Shown: positions 9,450 through 17,853, counted from the stretch's first letter. The stretch is 43,007 bases of DNA from an uncultured Prevotella sp. (GCA_900320905.1 ONTZ01000026.1:1-43007), one strand, 5' to 3'. Notes: generated by a model not told the origin, from the sequence alone. Translations and numbers: made by a program.

Positions 9450-10159
9450 ACGGTAGCCTCCTCTTTCTTTAACTCCTCGACAAACTCCTGAGGCACCTCC
9501 GTTATTACCATCGGCTCACGACGGTGGTCACCGTGCTTTTCGCGGAAGGTCAATTCCTCATTCGACACGCCTAATGCAGCCTCCTCAGCGGTCTGCTTGT
9601 GGTTGGCACCACCAAAGAACTTCTCGATCTTCACCTTACGCTGCAGTTGCATCATGCCATACATGATAGCCTCCGGACGTGGGGGACAACCAGGGATAAA
9701 CACATCGACGGGTACGATCTCCTCGATACCCTTCACCACATGATAACTCGACTTGAACGGTCCACCGCTGATGGCACAGCCACCGACGGCAATCACGTAC
9801 TTAGGCTCGGCCATCTCGTCGTAAAGACGCTTCAGGGCGGGAGCCATCTTATGGGTGATCGTTCCGGCACACATAATCAGGTCGGCTTGACGGGGAGAGT
9901 TTCGCGTCACCTCGAAACCGAAGCGAGCGAAGTCATAACGGGCACAGCCACAAGCCATGAACTCGATACCACAGCATGAGGTGGCGAAGGTCAGCGACCA
10001 GAGGGAGTTCGAACGGCCCCAGTTAATCAACTGGTCCAGCGACCCCGTCACCACATTGACACCACCCTCATGGAGTTCGTCAACAATCTTCTCCAGCGAG
10101 GCATTGTCGTTCCACTCCTCGTAGGGGATACTCTTGATGTGAGGTTTCCTTACTTCCAT
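9446..10159 (-). CDS. nuoB: NADH-quinone oxidoreductase subunit B (cluster N2)
   Basis: This subunit carries the terminal [4Fe-4S] cluster N2 next to the quinone site, 237 residues from the chosen start. The N2 ligands are the tandem Cys62-Cys63 (TSCCGIEFMACG), Cys128 (VGGCAISGGPF) and Cys158 (IPGCPPRPEAI). A longer frame exists upstream to 10270, but it lies inside nuoA. The ATG at 10159 (MEVRKPHIKS) gives the normal family start and overlaps the nuoA stop by 10 bases. The acidic C-terminal extension after residue 180 is longer than in E. coli. Confidence 0.96.
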   Translation of the reverse strand: MEVRKPHIKSIPYEEWNDNASLEKIVDELHEGGVNVVTGSLDQLINWGRSNSLWSLTFATSCCGIEFMACGCARYDFARFGFEVTRNSPRQADLIMCAGTITHKMAPALKRLYDEMAEPKYVIAVGGCAISGGPFKSSYHVVKGIEEIVPVDVFIPGCPPRPEAIMYGMMQLQRKVKIEKFFGGANHKQTAEEAALGVSNEELTFREKHGDHRREPMVITEVPQEFVEELKKEEATV

Positions 10160-10500
10160 TCTAAGTCTCCTTTCCGCCAGGCATACGCCAAGCCCAATAC
10201 CAGAACTACCAGGAAGAAGCCGATGCTCAGCAGGGCCATCGCGCCGAACTCCTTCACTACTACTGCCCATGGATACAGAAACACCGTTTCCACATCAAAC
10301 ATGAGGAACAAGATGGCGAAGAGGTAGAATCCCACGGATATGGGCAGCCACGAACTGCCTCGGGTGGGAATACCACTCTCATACGGTTCACCTTTCACCT
10401 TCGCATAGGATCGCGGTCCTATCAATTTGGCTATCACGTAAGCCGCCACCACCAATGTAATAGCCGTCAACAAGACGGTAATTAACAAAGTAAAGTTCAT
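10150..10500 (-). CDS. nuoA: NADH-quinone oxidoreductase subunit A
   Basis: This is the first gene of the complex I operon, a 116-residue protein with three membrane helices. The loop between helices 1 and 2 has the expected RSYAKVKGEPYESG pattern (family form: K...YECG), and LFMFDVETVF-like acidic residues appear in ILFLMFDVETVFLYPWA. There is no nuoE, F or G anywhere in the window. The electron-input (NADH) module is therefore absent, as reported for other Bacteroidota. Confidence 0.95.
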   Translation of the reverse strand: MNFTLLITVLLTAITLVVAAYVIAKLIGPRSYAKVKGEPYESGIPTRGSSWLPISVGFYLFAILFLMFDVETVFLYPWAVVVKEFGAMALLSIGFFLVVLVLGLAYAWRKGDLEWK

Positions 10501-10513
10501 AAGTTTTTATAAT

Positions 10514-10550
10514 GTTATAACAATATTGTTCTCGTTACCAAGCAGTTACC
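10514..10550. promoter_or_regulatory. palindromes and direct repeat in the nuoA leader
   Basis: The leader between the nuo promoter and nuoA holds a perfect 12-base palindrome AACAATATTGTT (10519-10530), overlapped by GTTATAAC (10514-10521), and two GTTACC copies 11 bases apart (10534-10539 and 10545-10550). These could be an operator or an RNA element; no known regulator can be assigned. Confidence 0.3.
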
Positions 10551-10584
10551 GGCAAGAAAAAGTACCTTCACTGTTTTTATGCTG

Positions 10585-10592
10585 CAAAGGTA
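10585..10592 (-). promoter_or_regulatory. -7 box of the nuo operon promoter
   Basis: On the minus strand this reads TACCTTTG, an exact match to the Bacteroidota TAnnTTTG -7 element. No clear TTTG lies 19-21 bases upstream. The predicted leader is about 80 bases before the nuoA ATG at 10500. Confidence 0.65.
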
Positions 10593-10703
10593 CAAATAAT
10601 ATTTGTAAATTCCGCGAATATTTATGAAAAACTTTCGCAAAATGTGGTGTTTTAAGAAAAAAACCTTAAATTTGTTCAGAAGGGGGATCAGATCACACGA
10701 ACT

Positions 10704-10728
10704 AAAAAGGGCTCGCGGTCGCGAGCCC
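10704..10728 (-). terminator. rho-independent terminator after the F5/8 fragment
   Basis: The inverted repeat GGGCTCGC / GCGAGCCC with a 4-base loop is followed on the minus strand by TTTTTAG. It sits about 50 bases beyond the end of the F5/8 domain fragment and would also insulate the nuo promoter from upstream minus-strand transcription. Confidence 0.8.
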
Positions 10729-10779
10729 TAATCTATGGGACACCATCATGACAACTTCGTGACTGTCCTCAAGGATTTC

Positions 10780-11160
10780 CTACATTATGTCGAACTTAAA
10801 TTCGGAGAGTTGTATCAGGTCATCGCCTGCAGACTCGCTGATGACAAAGCGGAAGAACTGGCACTCTTTCTCACGACACGAGAATGACTTCTTCTGAATG
10901 TTGTCTGCCGGCAGTGCTCCGTCGTCCTGACTGTCGAGCAGCGTCCACCTGTCTGTGTCGTGGAGTTTTCCGCAGAGTTCCCACTTCTTCAGGTTGCGGC
11001 CTGCAAAATCCTTTGTGTCGTTGCCGGTGGTCAGGGTGTACTTGGTCGGGGTGATGGGATGCTTGCTCATAAACTCCACGCTCCACTTATTTGATTCCTT
11101 GCTGCAGCACCACTTGGTCTCTTCCTTGCCATCGAACATCTTTTCGCAGCCTTCGCCGGC
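10780..11160 (-). pseudogene. C-terminal fragment of an F5/8 type C (discoidin-like) domain protein
   Basis: The frame on the minus strand encodes about 125 residues of a galactose-binding-like F5/8 type C domain: GEGCEKMFDGKEETKW at its start, YTLTTGNDTKDFAGRNLKKW in the middle and FRFVISESAGDDLIQLSEF near its end. Such domains usually form the C-terminal carbohydrate- or surface-binding module of secreted enzymes. The open frame continues to 11244, but residues upstream of GEGCEK are Ser/Arg-rich and unlike the family, and there is no signal peptide or catalytic domain. I read it as the 3' remnant of a larger gene that kept its own terminator at 10704-10728. Expression as a small protein cannot be excluded. 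Confidence 0.6.
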
Positions 11161-11244
11161 GGGTGCCCGTGGTGATGCTGAACTCGAAAGACGGTCACAG
11201 CGGCAACTATACCATGGGGCATGTCTCAAGTCTTTATTTATCAA

Positions 11245-11268
11245 GAATTTGAGAATTAGAGAATTATA
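11245..11268. repeat. 8-bp tandem repeat GAATTnnA x3
   Basis: Three consecutive 8-base units, GAATTTGA, GAATTAGA and GAATTATA, lie in the decayed intergenic region. It is one of several short-period tandem repeats in non-coding parts of the window (7, 8 and 10 bases). Confidence 0.7.
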
Positions 11269-11377
11269 TGGTTATTAAATCCTTCCATTTTCTGCCTTAA
11301 ATCTGGGAGAACATTCTGCACCCCGGGCATAAATGTCCCCTGAATCTGGTTCACGTTTCTGCCCCCTGTGCATAGGT

Positions 11378-11403
11378 CTGCCCCGGATTTGGGGCAGGTT
11401 TTT
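11378..11403 (+). terminator. hairpin with T-run of unclear use
   Basis: CTGCCCC / GGGGCAG with a 6-base loop is followed on the plus strand by GTTTTT. No plus-strand gene ends here, so it may be a leftover of lost genes. The surrounding 11300-11400 region repeats GGGGCAGA-like words on the minus strand and holds no recognisable gene. Confidence 0.35.
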
Positions 11404-11430
11404 CAGCCTCTGGGACGGCTCCTCCCCATT

Positions 11431-11560
11431 CTAATCCTTTGCGACATCATAGCAGGGACAAGTCTTGCGGACGTCGGGCAGGTCGCGGTGACCGAGGATC
11501 CGTGCCTTTGGAAAACGAGCCTTTGTCCAACACCTTCCTCACCACACGCTGACGCTCAGA
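11431..11560 (-). pseudogene. remnant of an N-acetylmuramoyl-L-alanine amidase (C-terminal end)
   Basis: On the minus strand, codons from about 11517 to the TAG at 11431-11433 read RFPKARILGHRDLPDVRKTC-PCYDVAKD. The GHRDL...DVRKTCPCYDV pattern is the C-terminal signature of T7-lysozyme-like amidases common in Bacteroidales. It includes the zinc-ligand His (GHRD) and the final metal-site Cys/Pro region. Upstream, a related stretch (RQRVVRKVLDK) lies in another frame, so one extra base around 11519-11522 breaks the gene. The N-terminal domain is missing; the fragment abuts the stop of the epimerase gene. Confidence 0.6.
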
Positions 11561-11591
11561 ACGGCGACTGCTGCTCCTGTGGCTGGAACGC

Positions 11592-12872
11592 TCAGAATTC
11601 TGAGCGCTCCATGATTTCTAAGCACATACGGGAGTTGTGGTAGGGACATTTCCAGAAACCCGCTTTGTCATCGACGGTATTCAAGGTTCCGTCGGGATGA
11701 CGGCTCCAATGCCACTCACCGTTGTCCCAGTCGATGATCTGGGTCTTGATGTAGTTCCAACAGCGTAGCGCACGGTCGAGGGCCTGCTTGTCGCCGAAGT
11801 GCTGATAGAGATTGAACCAGCCCACGACATTCTCGGCCTGTACCCACCAGTGGAGGTCATCGTCAACATGCCCCGTATCAAGATTGGCTTCGTGGATCAT
11901 CGAACCATCAGGGCACACGCCCTTTTCTGAAGCCTTTGCCACCTCACGGACAATTGGCTCGACCTTCGCCAAGACGGCCTTATCGCCCAGAACTAATGCG
12001 GCCTCATGCAGCAGCCAAGAACACTCAATGTCGTGACCATAACTCTCCAAACGACCCGCCCCACGCGTCCAGTCCTTCTCGAAAAAGAGATCGAGGTGAT
12101 GGGTCTCGGGGTTCAGGATCTTATCTGTGAAGATGTCGATGAGATTGCGCAGAGAAGCCTCTACGTTGAAAATATCCTCCATGGGGATGGTCACCCCAAT
12201 AGGCAGCACCGACCCTAAGACCGGCACATAGTCACATGACTCTTGGGCATGTAACTCTTTCAGGCAACGTAACAGATTAGTGTAAGGCTCAATGATATGC
12301 AGATGCGTGTTCTGCGACTTGGGATAGTTTGCATCAAGTTCCGAGAGCCGCATGTCGGCTATCTCGCCCCACTCTCTCGTGCAGGCCTCGATATAGCCAT
12401 TATACTCACGGTCGAAGGCATGTTCCTCAATACAGTCGTATAGTTGCAGCGCATAGTCCAGAGCCTCTCTGTCGCCCGTAGCCCGCACATATTCCGACAG
12501 ACCATAGATGGCGAAGCCGATGGCATAGAACTGTTTCTTGGTATCGAGCGGACGACCCAGATAATCTACACTCCAATAGACACCGCCATATTCCTTATCA
12601 ATGAAATGGTCTATCAAATACTCATAAGCCCGTGTAGCAGCATCCAGGTATTCTTGGTGACCTAACACCCTGTAGGCAGCGGAGAAGGCCCAGAGGATAC
12701 GGGCATTGAGGATGGCTCCCTTCTCGGCCTCGGGATGGAGGGTGCCCTGGCCGTCGATACGTCCGTAGAAACCACCGTGCTCACGGTCCACCATCTTGTC
12801 AAGCCAGAAACGCAGGATATTCTTCTCCAGAACATCCTGCATTTCTTGTTTCATCACAGAAACCTCGTTCAT
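11592..12872 (-). CDS. mannobiose 2-epimerase (AGE / cellobiose 2-epimerase family)
   Basis: This cytoplasmic enzyme converts beta-1,4-mannobiose to 4-O-beta-mannosyl-glucose, feeding the GH130 phosphorylase. It has 426 residues in an (alpha/alpha)6 barrel. Conserved family motifs are NARILWAFSAAYR (56-68), GGVYWSVDYLGRPLDTKKQF (96-115), NTHLHIIEPYTNL (188-200), SYGHDIE with His280 and KCPYHNSRMCLE with His412, the last two matching the catalytic His pair of the family. It carries an insertion of roughly 27 residues around 205-241 compared with the B. fragilis enzyme as I remember it. It is the last gene of the mannan operon, 1 base after the symporter gene. Cellobiose epimerase activity is the alternative; the gene order favours mannobiose. 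Confidence 0.92.
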   Translation of the reverse strand: MNEVSVMKQEMQDVLEKNILRFWLDKMVDREHGGFYGRIDGQGTLHPEAEKGAILNARILWAFSAAYRVLGHQEYLDAATRAYEYLIDHFIDKEYGGVYWSVDYLGRPLDTKKQFYAIGFAIYGLSEYVRATGDREALDYALQLYDCIEEHAFDREYNGYIEACTREWGEIADMRLSELDANYPKSQNTHLHIIEPYTNLLRCLKELHAQESCDYVPVLGSVLPIGVTIPMEDIFNVEASLRNLIDIFTDKILNPETHHLDLFFEKDWTRGAGRLESYGHDIECSWLLHEAALVLGDKAVLAKVEPIVREVAKASEKGVCPDGSMIHEANLDTGHVDDDLHWWVQAENVVGWFNLYQHFGDKQALDRALRCWNYIKTQIIDWDNGEWHWSRHPDGTLNTVDDKAGFWKCPYHNSRMCLEIMERSEF

Positions 12873-12873
12873 A

Positions 12874-14214
12874 TTATTTCTTAATAGGATATTTGTAAAT
12901 CAGGAACATCATGATCAACACAATGGCAGCAGGGAACAACGAGAAGAGTGCCCATACCATATTCCGGACAGACTCCATATCACTGATGGTGACAACCGTC
13001 TGACCATTAGCATCTGTACCAGAGACGAAGCCCGCCATACCCAAGAACAGAGCCACGAGTGAGCCCGAGATGGCCGTACCAAACTTCTGCGCCATCGTAC
13101 CTGACGAGAAGATTAGACCAGTTGACGAAGTACCGTTCTTTTCGGTGGCATAGTCTGCCACGTCGGCATACATCGACCACAGCAGCGGTGAATAAAGGCC
13201 CACACCAATCGATGTTAGGATAACAATAGCCACCAATACCCAGATATAGGCAGGATCCATCGGTACGAAGAAGAACACCACGGAGAACACGACGCAGATG
13301 ACTGCTGCCGCCATAAATGCCTTTTTCTTCGACCCGATCCATTCTGTGAATTTTGGTGACACACCACCGAAGATCATACAGGTCACTTCACCGAAAGTCA
13401 TAAATACGGTATAGTTGATAATAAGTCCACTAACTGTCACATCACCGTGCAGGCAATACTCTAACAGATAGCCAGCCACCGCATAACGGAACCCATTAAA
13501 GAAATTCGTACAGATTCCTATCAGCGTCAGATAAATCCAGGGCTTGTTTTTGAAGAGGTCGGCAAAAGGACGGAAAGAGAATTTTTCTGCGCGTACGGGC
13601 TTCAGGCGCTCCTTCGTCAAAAAGCCGCAGGCCAACGTCATCACTGTAGCCAGAATACCAAAACCTGCACCCAGCACCGCATACTGGTGCGCCTCTGTAC
13701 CACCTACCATCTTCTGCAAATAGGGGAATGACAACAATGTGATGAAACCCATGGCGTATGCACCTACCATACGGAAGGACGAGAACTGGTTCTTCTCATT
13801 GTCATCAGCCGTCATCACACCCAACAGTGAACCATAAGGCACATTGACAGCCGTATACACCGCCATCATTAGGAGATAGAGCGTATAGGCGTAGATGCGC
13901 TTACCCACAGGACCGAATTCTGGTGTGTAGAGCAACAGGGCGAAGATCAGGCCGAGCGGAACAGCACCGAAGATAAGCCACGGACGATAGGTGCCCCAGC
14001 GTGATTGAGTGCGGTCGGCCAGACTACCCATAAGAGGATCCGTCACCACATCAAACATACGTGCAATCAACATCAGCGTCGCCGTATCAGCCACTGTTAG
14101 GCCGAAAACATTTGTGAAGAAAAGAGGAAAAGCAATAGACATGATTTTCCAGGTGATACCACCAGCGGCTGCATCACCAAGTGCATAACCGATTTTTTCT
14201 TTTAATGTTGCCAT
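12874..14214 (-). CDS. GPH-family sugar:cation symporter (mannobiose uptake)
   Basis: This 446-residue inner-membrane transporter has 12 predicted helices. The N-terminal YALGDAAAGGITWKIMSIAF block, DVVTDPLMGSLADRT (about residues 54-68) and the following RWGTYRPWL are signatures of the glycoside-pentoside-hexuronide:cation symporter family. The substrate is inferred from position: it lies between the GH130 phosphorylase (20 bases upstream) and mannobiose epimerase (1 base downstream), the same order as the mannan operon known from B. fragilis. It would import mannobiose from the periplasm. Confidence 0.9.
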   Translation of the reverse strand: MATLKEKIGYALGDAAAGGITWKIMSIAFPLFFTNVFGLTVADTATLMLIARMFDVVTDPLMGSLADRTQSRWGTYRPWLIFGAVPLGLIFALLLYTPEFGPVGKRIYAYTLYLLMMAVYTAVNVPYGSLLGVMTADDNEKNQFSSFRMVGAYAMGFITLLSFPYLQKMVGGTEAHQYAVLGAGFGILATVMTLACGFLTKERLKPVRAEKFSFRPFADLFKNKPWIYLTLIGICTNFFNGFRYAVAGYLLEYCLHGDVTVSGLIINYTVFMTFGEVTCMIFGGVSPKFTEWIGSKKKAFMAAAVICVVFSVVFFFVPMDPAYIWVLVAIVILTSIGVGLYSPLLWSMYADVADYATEKNGTSSTGLIFSSGTMAQKFGTAISGSLVALFLGMAGFVSGTDANGQTVVTISDMESVRNMVWALFSLFPAAIVLIMMFLIYKYPIKK

Positions 14215-14234
14215 AATATTTACATTTTTACAAT

Positions 14235-15404
14235 TTACAATTTCACTGATTTATTTTTGGCGATGAGGCGTTTGATAGTTTCCACACTGGCAGCCGTCGT
14301 CAGACCGTCCTCCGGCGTATACATGCAATAGTCGATAAGTCTGTCGATGGTTGAGGTTGCCACGTGCAGTCGGGTATCGGCAGATGCGTAATAAATGAAG
14401 ACCTTACCATCGCTGTCGGCAATCCAACCGTTGGCGAAGGCCACGTTCATCACATCACCCACATACTCGTCACCCTCCGGCACGAGGAAATAACCGCCAG
14501 GTCGGGCGATTACCCGCGTAGGATCATCGAGGGCCGTCATATACATATAAAGGACATAGCGCAAACCGTCGGCCGTGGCACGTACGCCGTGTGCCAGGTG
14601 AAGCCAACCTTTAGAAGTCTTGATAGGATGCGGACCCTCACCGTTCTTCACCTCGGTGATGGTGTGGTAGTGACGGGCGTTGATGATTTTCTCTTCCTTC
14701 ACCTCGGCATGGGTGATGTCATCCACAAGTGCCCAACCGATACCACCACCAGAACCTGTGTCGATAAAACCATCCTGCGGACGGGTATAGAAGGCATACT
14801 TTCCATCGACAAACTCCGGATGCAACACGACATTGCGCTGCTGGCTCTTTGTCTTCAGGTCGGGCAGACGCTCCCACGTCTTCAAGTCCTTCGTACGGGC
14901 GATACCTGCCGTCGCAGTAGCGGCAGAGAGGTTACCCGGCTGGGAATCGTCGTGACGCTCGGCACAGAACACACCGTAGATCCAACCATCCTCGTGTTGT
15001 GTGACACGCATATCGTAGATGTTCGTGGCAGGAATCACGTCATCGGGCATGGTGATGGGCTCCTCCCAGAAACGGAAGTTGTCGATGCCGTTAGGCGACT
15101 CGGCTACTGCGAAGAAACTCTTTCTGTCGGCACCCTCCACACGGACGATGAGCAGATACTTACCGTTCCATTTGATGGCACCGGCGTTCAGGGTGGCATT
15201 ACACATGATGCGCTGCATCAGGTAGGGGTTGTCCTGCTCGTTGAAGTCATATTTCCACTCCAAGGGGATATGGGCAGCCGTCAGGATAGGATACTTATAT
15301 TTCTCATAAATTCCATTCCCCCACTCTATGGGTTCATTCTTGCGATTCAGCAGCGTCTCATGGTGCGCACGCAGGGCTGCTACCTTCTGTTCAAACTCGG
15401 TCAT
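14235..15404 (-). CDS. 4-O-beta-D-mannosyl-D-glucose phosphorylase (GH130_1)
   Basis: This cytoplasmic enzyme cleaves mannosyl-glucose with phosphate to alpha-mannose 1-phosphate plus glucose. The 389-residue protein has a five-bladed propeller. Conserved blocks are NATLNAGAIKWNGKYL, RVEGADRKSFFAVAESPNG, the catalytic Asp131 in NIYDMRVT (numbered from the chosen start), KSQQRNVVLHPEFVDGKYAF and GSGGGIGWALVDDITHAEV. An ATG at 15422 in frame would add six residues and overlap the GH26 gene. I prefer the ATG at 15404 because MTEFEQKVAAL aligns with the start of the B. fragilis enzyme and places the Asp at 131. It lies 4 bases after the GH26 stop. Confidence 0.95.
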   Translation of the reverse strand: MTEFEQKVAALRAHHETLLNRKNEPIEWGNGIYEKYKYPILTAAHIPLEWKYDFNEQDNPYLMQRIMCNATLNAGAIKWNGKYLLIVRVEGADRKSFFAVAESPNGIDNFRFWEEPITMPDDVIPATNIYDMRVTQHEDGWIYGVFCAERHDDSQPGNLSAATATAGIARTKDLKTWERLPDLKTKSQQRNVVLHPEFVDGKYAFYTRPQDGFIDTGSGGGIGWALVDDITHAEVKEEKIINARHYHTITEVKNGEGPHPIKTSKGWLHLAHGVRATADGLRYVLYMYMTALDDPTRVIARPGGYFLVPEGDEYVGDVMNVAFANGWIADSDGKVFIYYASADTRLHVATSTIDRLIDYCMYTPEDGLTTAASVETIKRLIAKNKSVKL

Positions 15405-15408
15405 ATCG

Positions 15409-16521
15409 TTATTTGATTTCATTCAGGAATAAGGTATTCTCTTTATTGTACATCTCCTTAAAATAAGGTGCATCTGGTTTTGCGGGCGAGGGACCGAACC
15501 ACTCTTCCTTGTAGTTACGCCATACGAGGAAGTAACTGATGGGATATTTGTCGAGCACAGGTGTCAGTGTCGATGTCCACCACGTCGGATCGGTGAGATT
15601 CTTCAATCCACACTCCGTCAGGGCGGCAATCTTGCCACGCTTCTCAGCAAACTTCGTCAGCATATCGAGGTTAGCATCCAACTGCGCCACAAAGTCCTCC
15701 TTCGTGCCCCACTGGTAACCGTCGATGCCTACTAACGAGATACGGTCATCACCGGGATAACGCTCCAAATATTTCTCTTCCGTCAGATTGGCAGCCATAC
15801 CAGGCGAATAGGCCCAAAGCAGGTTGTCAAAGCCGTCGGCAGTGAGTTTGTCCTGCAACAGGTTCCACAGAGCCTTGTAATCCTCGGCCGTACAGAGTTT
15901 CTCACCCCACCAGAACCAAGAACCCGTGTTCTCGTGCCAGGGACGGAAGATGACGGGAATCTTCTTTCCGTCGTCGGTCTTCAGGGTGGCGAGGAAATCT
16001 GAAACACGATCCATCCAGACCTTGAACAACTCTGCGTTCTGTCCGTCTGGTAATATGCTGTGCACGACGGTCGAATCCGACACGTCCCAGGCAGAACCCT
16101 CGGGGAATTTCTGTGCACCCCTGCCACCGTCAGGAGCCGTTGTAGCGGGGTTACGCGGATGCCAACTGATGGTTACGATACCCCCACGCAGATGGTGCTT
16201 GATAATCTCTTCGGTCATACGGGTGAAAGGTACACTGTCAAGATTCTTCTCGTCGTTCATCTCGATACCGCCGAGTTCAAAGCCCATCACGGCAGGCCAG
16301 TCGCCGCAGACATTCAAAACATCACTGCTATCTACCTGGTATTCCCAGGTGAGACCATAGAACGGATCATCCTGATGACCGAACATATAACCCTTCTGGC
16401 GTAAAGTATCCAGACGCTCAAATAACTGCTGAGCCTGCGTCTTCTCCGGCTCTGTCTGCTTCTGTGTCGAACATGCAACCACTGCCAGGGCAACGATTGC
16501 CATTACAAAAAATTTCTTCAT
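15409..16521 (-). CDS. GH26 beta-mannanase, lipoprotein
   Basis: This secreted enzyme cuts beta-1,4-mannan, probably releasing mannobiose. Its 370 residues begin with a lipoprotein signal peptide whose lipobox ends at Cys17 (VVACS), so it should be anchored in the outer membrane. The GH26 domain has acid/base Glu197 (RPWHENTGSWFWWG) and nucleophile Glu303 (LTECG), and the GFELGGIE strand near residue 80. It follows the esterase gene after 1 base and is followed by GH130, in the B. fragilis order. The first residues after Cys (STQKQTEPE) do not match the strongest surface-export signal known for Bacteroidota, so the side of the membrane is uncertain. Confidence 0.93.
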   Translation of the reverse strand: MKKFFVMAIVALAVVACSTQKQTEPEKTQAQQLFERLDTLRQKGYMFGHQDDPFYGLTWEYQVDSSDVLNVCGDWPAVMGFELGGIEMNDEKNLDSVPFTRMTEEIIKHHLRGGIVTISWHPRNPATTAPDGGRGAQKFPEGSAWDVSDSTVVHSILPDGQNAELFKVWMDRVSDFLATLKTDDGKKIPVIFRPWHENTGSWFWWGEKLCTAEDYKALWNLLQDKLTADGFDNLLWAYSPGMAANLTEEKYLERYPGDDRISLVGIDGYQWGTKEDFVAQLDANLDMLTKFAEKRGKIAALTECGLKNLTDPTWWTSTLTPVLDKYPISYFLVWRNYKEEWFGPSPAKPDAPYFKEMYNKENTLFLNEIK

Positions 16522-16522
16522 A

Positions 16523-17815
16523 CTATCTTAATTTCATTTGTTTCAACAGCCATTCTTCCCACTCATCCCACTGTTCCTGATACCAGAAATGCCACGTGGC
16601 CTGATAGGGGGAGATTTCTTTCGGTCCCGTGACGGTATTATAGGTAGCCCACGCCGTTGTCGGAGGCACCACATCGTCGTTGTAGCCAAAGGAGAACCAG
16701 CCCTTCTGCTGATCCGTAATCAGTCGGGCGAAGTTCACTCCGTCGTAATAGCGTGAGGTCTCAATCTGTTTCTCCTGGTCTTTGCCTTTATTCCAATAAA
16801 AATAATGTGGCCAACCGCAGGCGGCTCCTCGCTGCCAGTTGGTGTGATCGCAGAGGGCAGCATGTACAGGAGCATAATAGGTGATACGCTTGTCGAGAGC
16901 CGCCGTGGCAAGGGTGAGGAATCCGCCTTGCGAAGAACCCGTCACCCCACACTCTTTCCCGTTCCACGGGGTAAATTGTTCGATATAGTCGAGCGCACGG
17001 ATACAACCTAATATCACGTGCTTGTAATAACTCTTGTCGCGGTCGTCCATGCCGAACTCCCAGTAGCCCTTCAAGGCACCGTTGTTCAGGTCGTCATAGA
17101 CCCCCTGTTCCATCGTCACGGGGATACCATGGATACCGATCTCCAGTGTCACTGCTCCCTGCGAGGCTGTCCAGATATCACCACCGTATGGCCGCACGCC
17201 GGCACCAGGCACTCTCAATAGCGCAGGATACTTACCTTCCTTCACGGGTACACAGAGGATGCCATAGGTACGGTTACCCCAACTCATGTTCTGGAAACTG
17301 ACCTCATAGACATTCACATCCTTCGTGCAGCGCTCCGGCAACAACCGTTTCGTAGGTTCGAGGGCTGTCTTGCGGGCCTCAGCGATAGCATTCTGCCAGA
17401 AGGATTCAAAATCAGCAGGCATCACCGTCGAGGGTTGCAACTGTTCGGGCGAGAAGGCAGCACCACAGGCACCCTTATAGTCCTTGCCGCCTACATGCGC
17501 CGTCACATCCACCCGATAGAAGCCAGGCTGCTTCATTGTACCCGTCAGTTTCAGCGTACCGTCCTTCACTACGATACTTTTCTTGATGTCCTGATACATC
17601 TCAGGTCCGGCGGCATAGTCGATGCTCACATTGTCGAGCAGGGTGCCCGACTTCAATACATTCACCGTAAACGTGGCTTTCTCGCCGGCCTTGTACGTCC
17701 AGTCCTGGTGGTCGGGCTGCACCGTCACCATAATATGATTCCCACGTATCTGTGCAGATAGTGGGAGGAATGCCAGAAACAAGGCAAACAGCATTAGTAG
17801 TCTTTTCGTATTCAT
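16523..17815 (-). CDS. secreted CE7-like acetyl esterase
   Basis: This alpha/beta hydrolase is related to acetyl xylan esterase/cephalosporin C deacetylase (AXE1, CE7), 430 residues. The signal peptide spans about residues 1-20 (LLMLFALFLAFLPLSAQ) and an Ig-like N-terminal domain about 20-115. The hydrolase domain has nucleophile Ser in GSSQGG, a probable Asp in the YAPVHAALCD segment and a probable His in TWHFWYQEQW. I chose the ATG at 17815 because the longer frame (from 17848) starts inside the promoter -7 box. It has its own promoter and is co-oriented with the mannan genes; it probably removes acetyl groups from mannan or glucomannan. Xylan is the alternative substrate. Confidence 0.82.
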   Translation of the reverse strand: MNTKRLLMLFALFLAFLPLSAQIRGNHIMVTVQPDHQDWTYKAGEKATFTVNVLKSGTLLDNVSIDYAAGPEMYQDIKKSIVVKDGTLKLTGTMKQPGFYRVDVTAHVGGKDYKGACGAAFSPEQLQPSTVMPADFESFWQNAIAEARKTALEPTKRLLPERCTKDVNVYEVSFQNMSWGNRTYGILCVPVKEGKYPALLRVPGAGVRPYGGDIWTASQGAVTLEIGIHGIPVTMEQGVYDDLNNGALKGYWEFGMDDRDKSYYKHVILGCIRALDYIEQFTPWNGKECGVTGSSQGGFLTLATAALDKRITYYAPVHAALCDHTNWQRGAACGWPHYFYWNKGKDQEKQIETSRYYDGVNFARLITDQQKGWFSFGYNDDVVPPTTAWATYNTVTGPKEISPYQATWHFWYQEQWDEWEEWLLKQMKLR

Positions 17816-17845
17816 TATTTGTTGAACTGTTTGAGTTATCGGCTG

Positions 17846-17853
17846 CAAAGGTA
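17846..17853 (-). promoter_or_regulatory. -7 box upstream of the esterase gene
   Basis: TACCTTTG on the minus strand, followed by GCAGCC, matches the Bacteroidota -7 consensus. No TTTG is seen at ideal spacing. It implies a leader of about 25 bases before the ATG at 17815, so transcription of esterase-GH26-GH130-symporter-epimerase can start here as well as at the GH5 promoter. Confidence 0.6.

Noticed and set aside
11169-11251. Plus-strand reading VVMLNSKDGHSGNYTMGHVS as a possible protein fragment next to the F5/8 remnant
   Set aside because: It looks protein-like and ends at a stop, but it has no recognisable family, no start signal and only about 27 codons; it may be chance.
14364-15416. 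350-codon plus-strand frame antisense to the GH130 gene
   Set aside because: It is a reverse-strand shadow of a well-supported enzyme, with no start signal or family resemblance.
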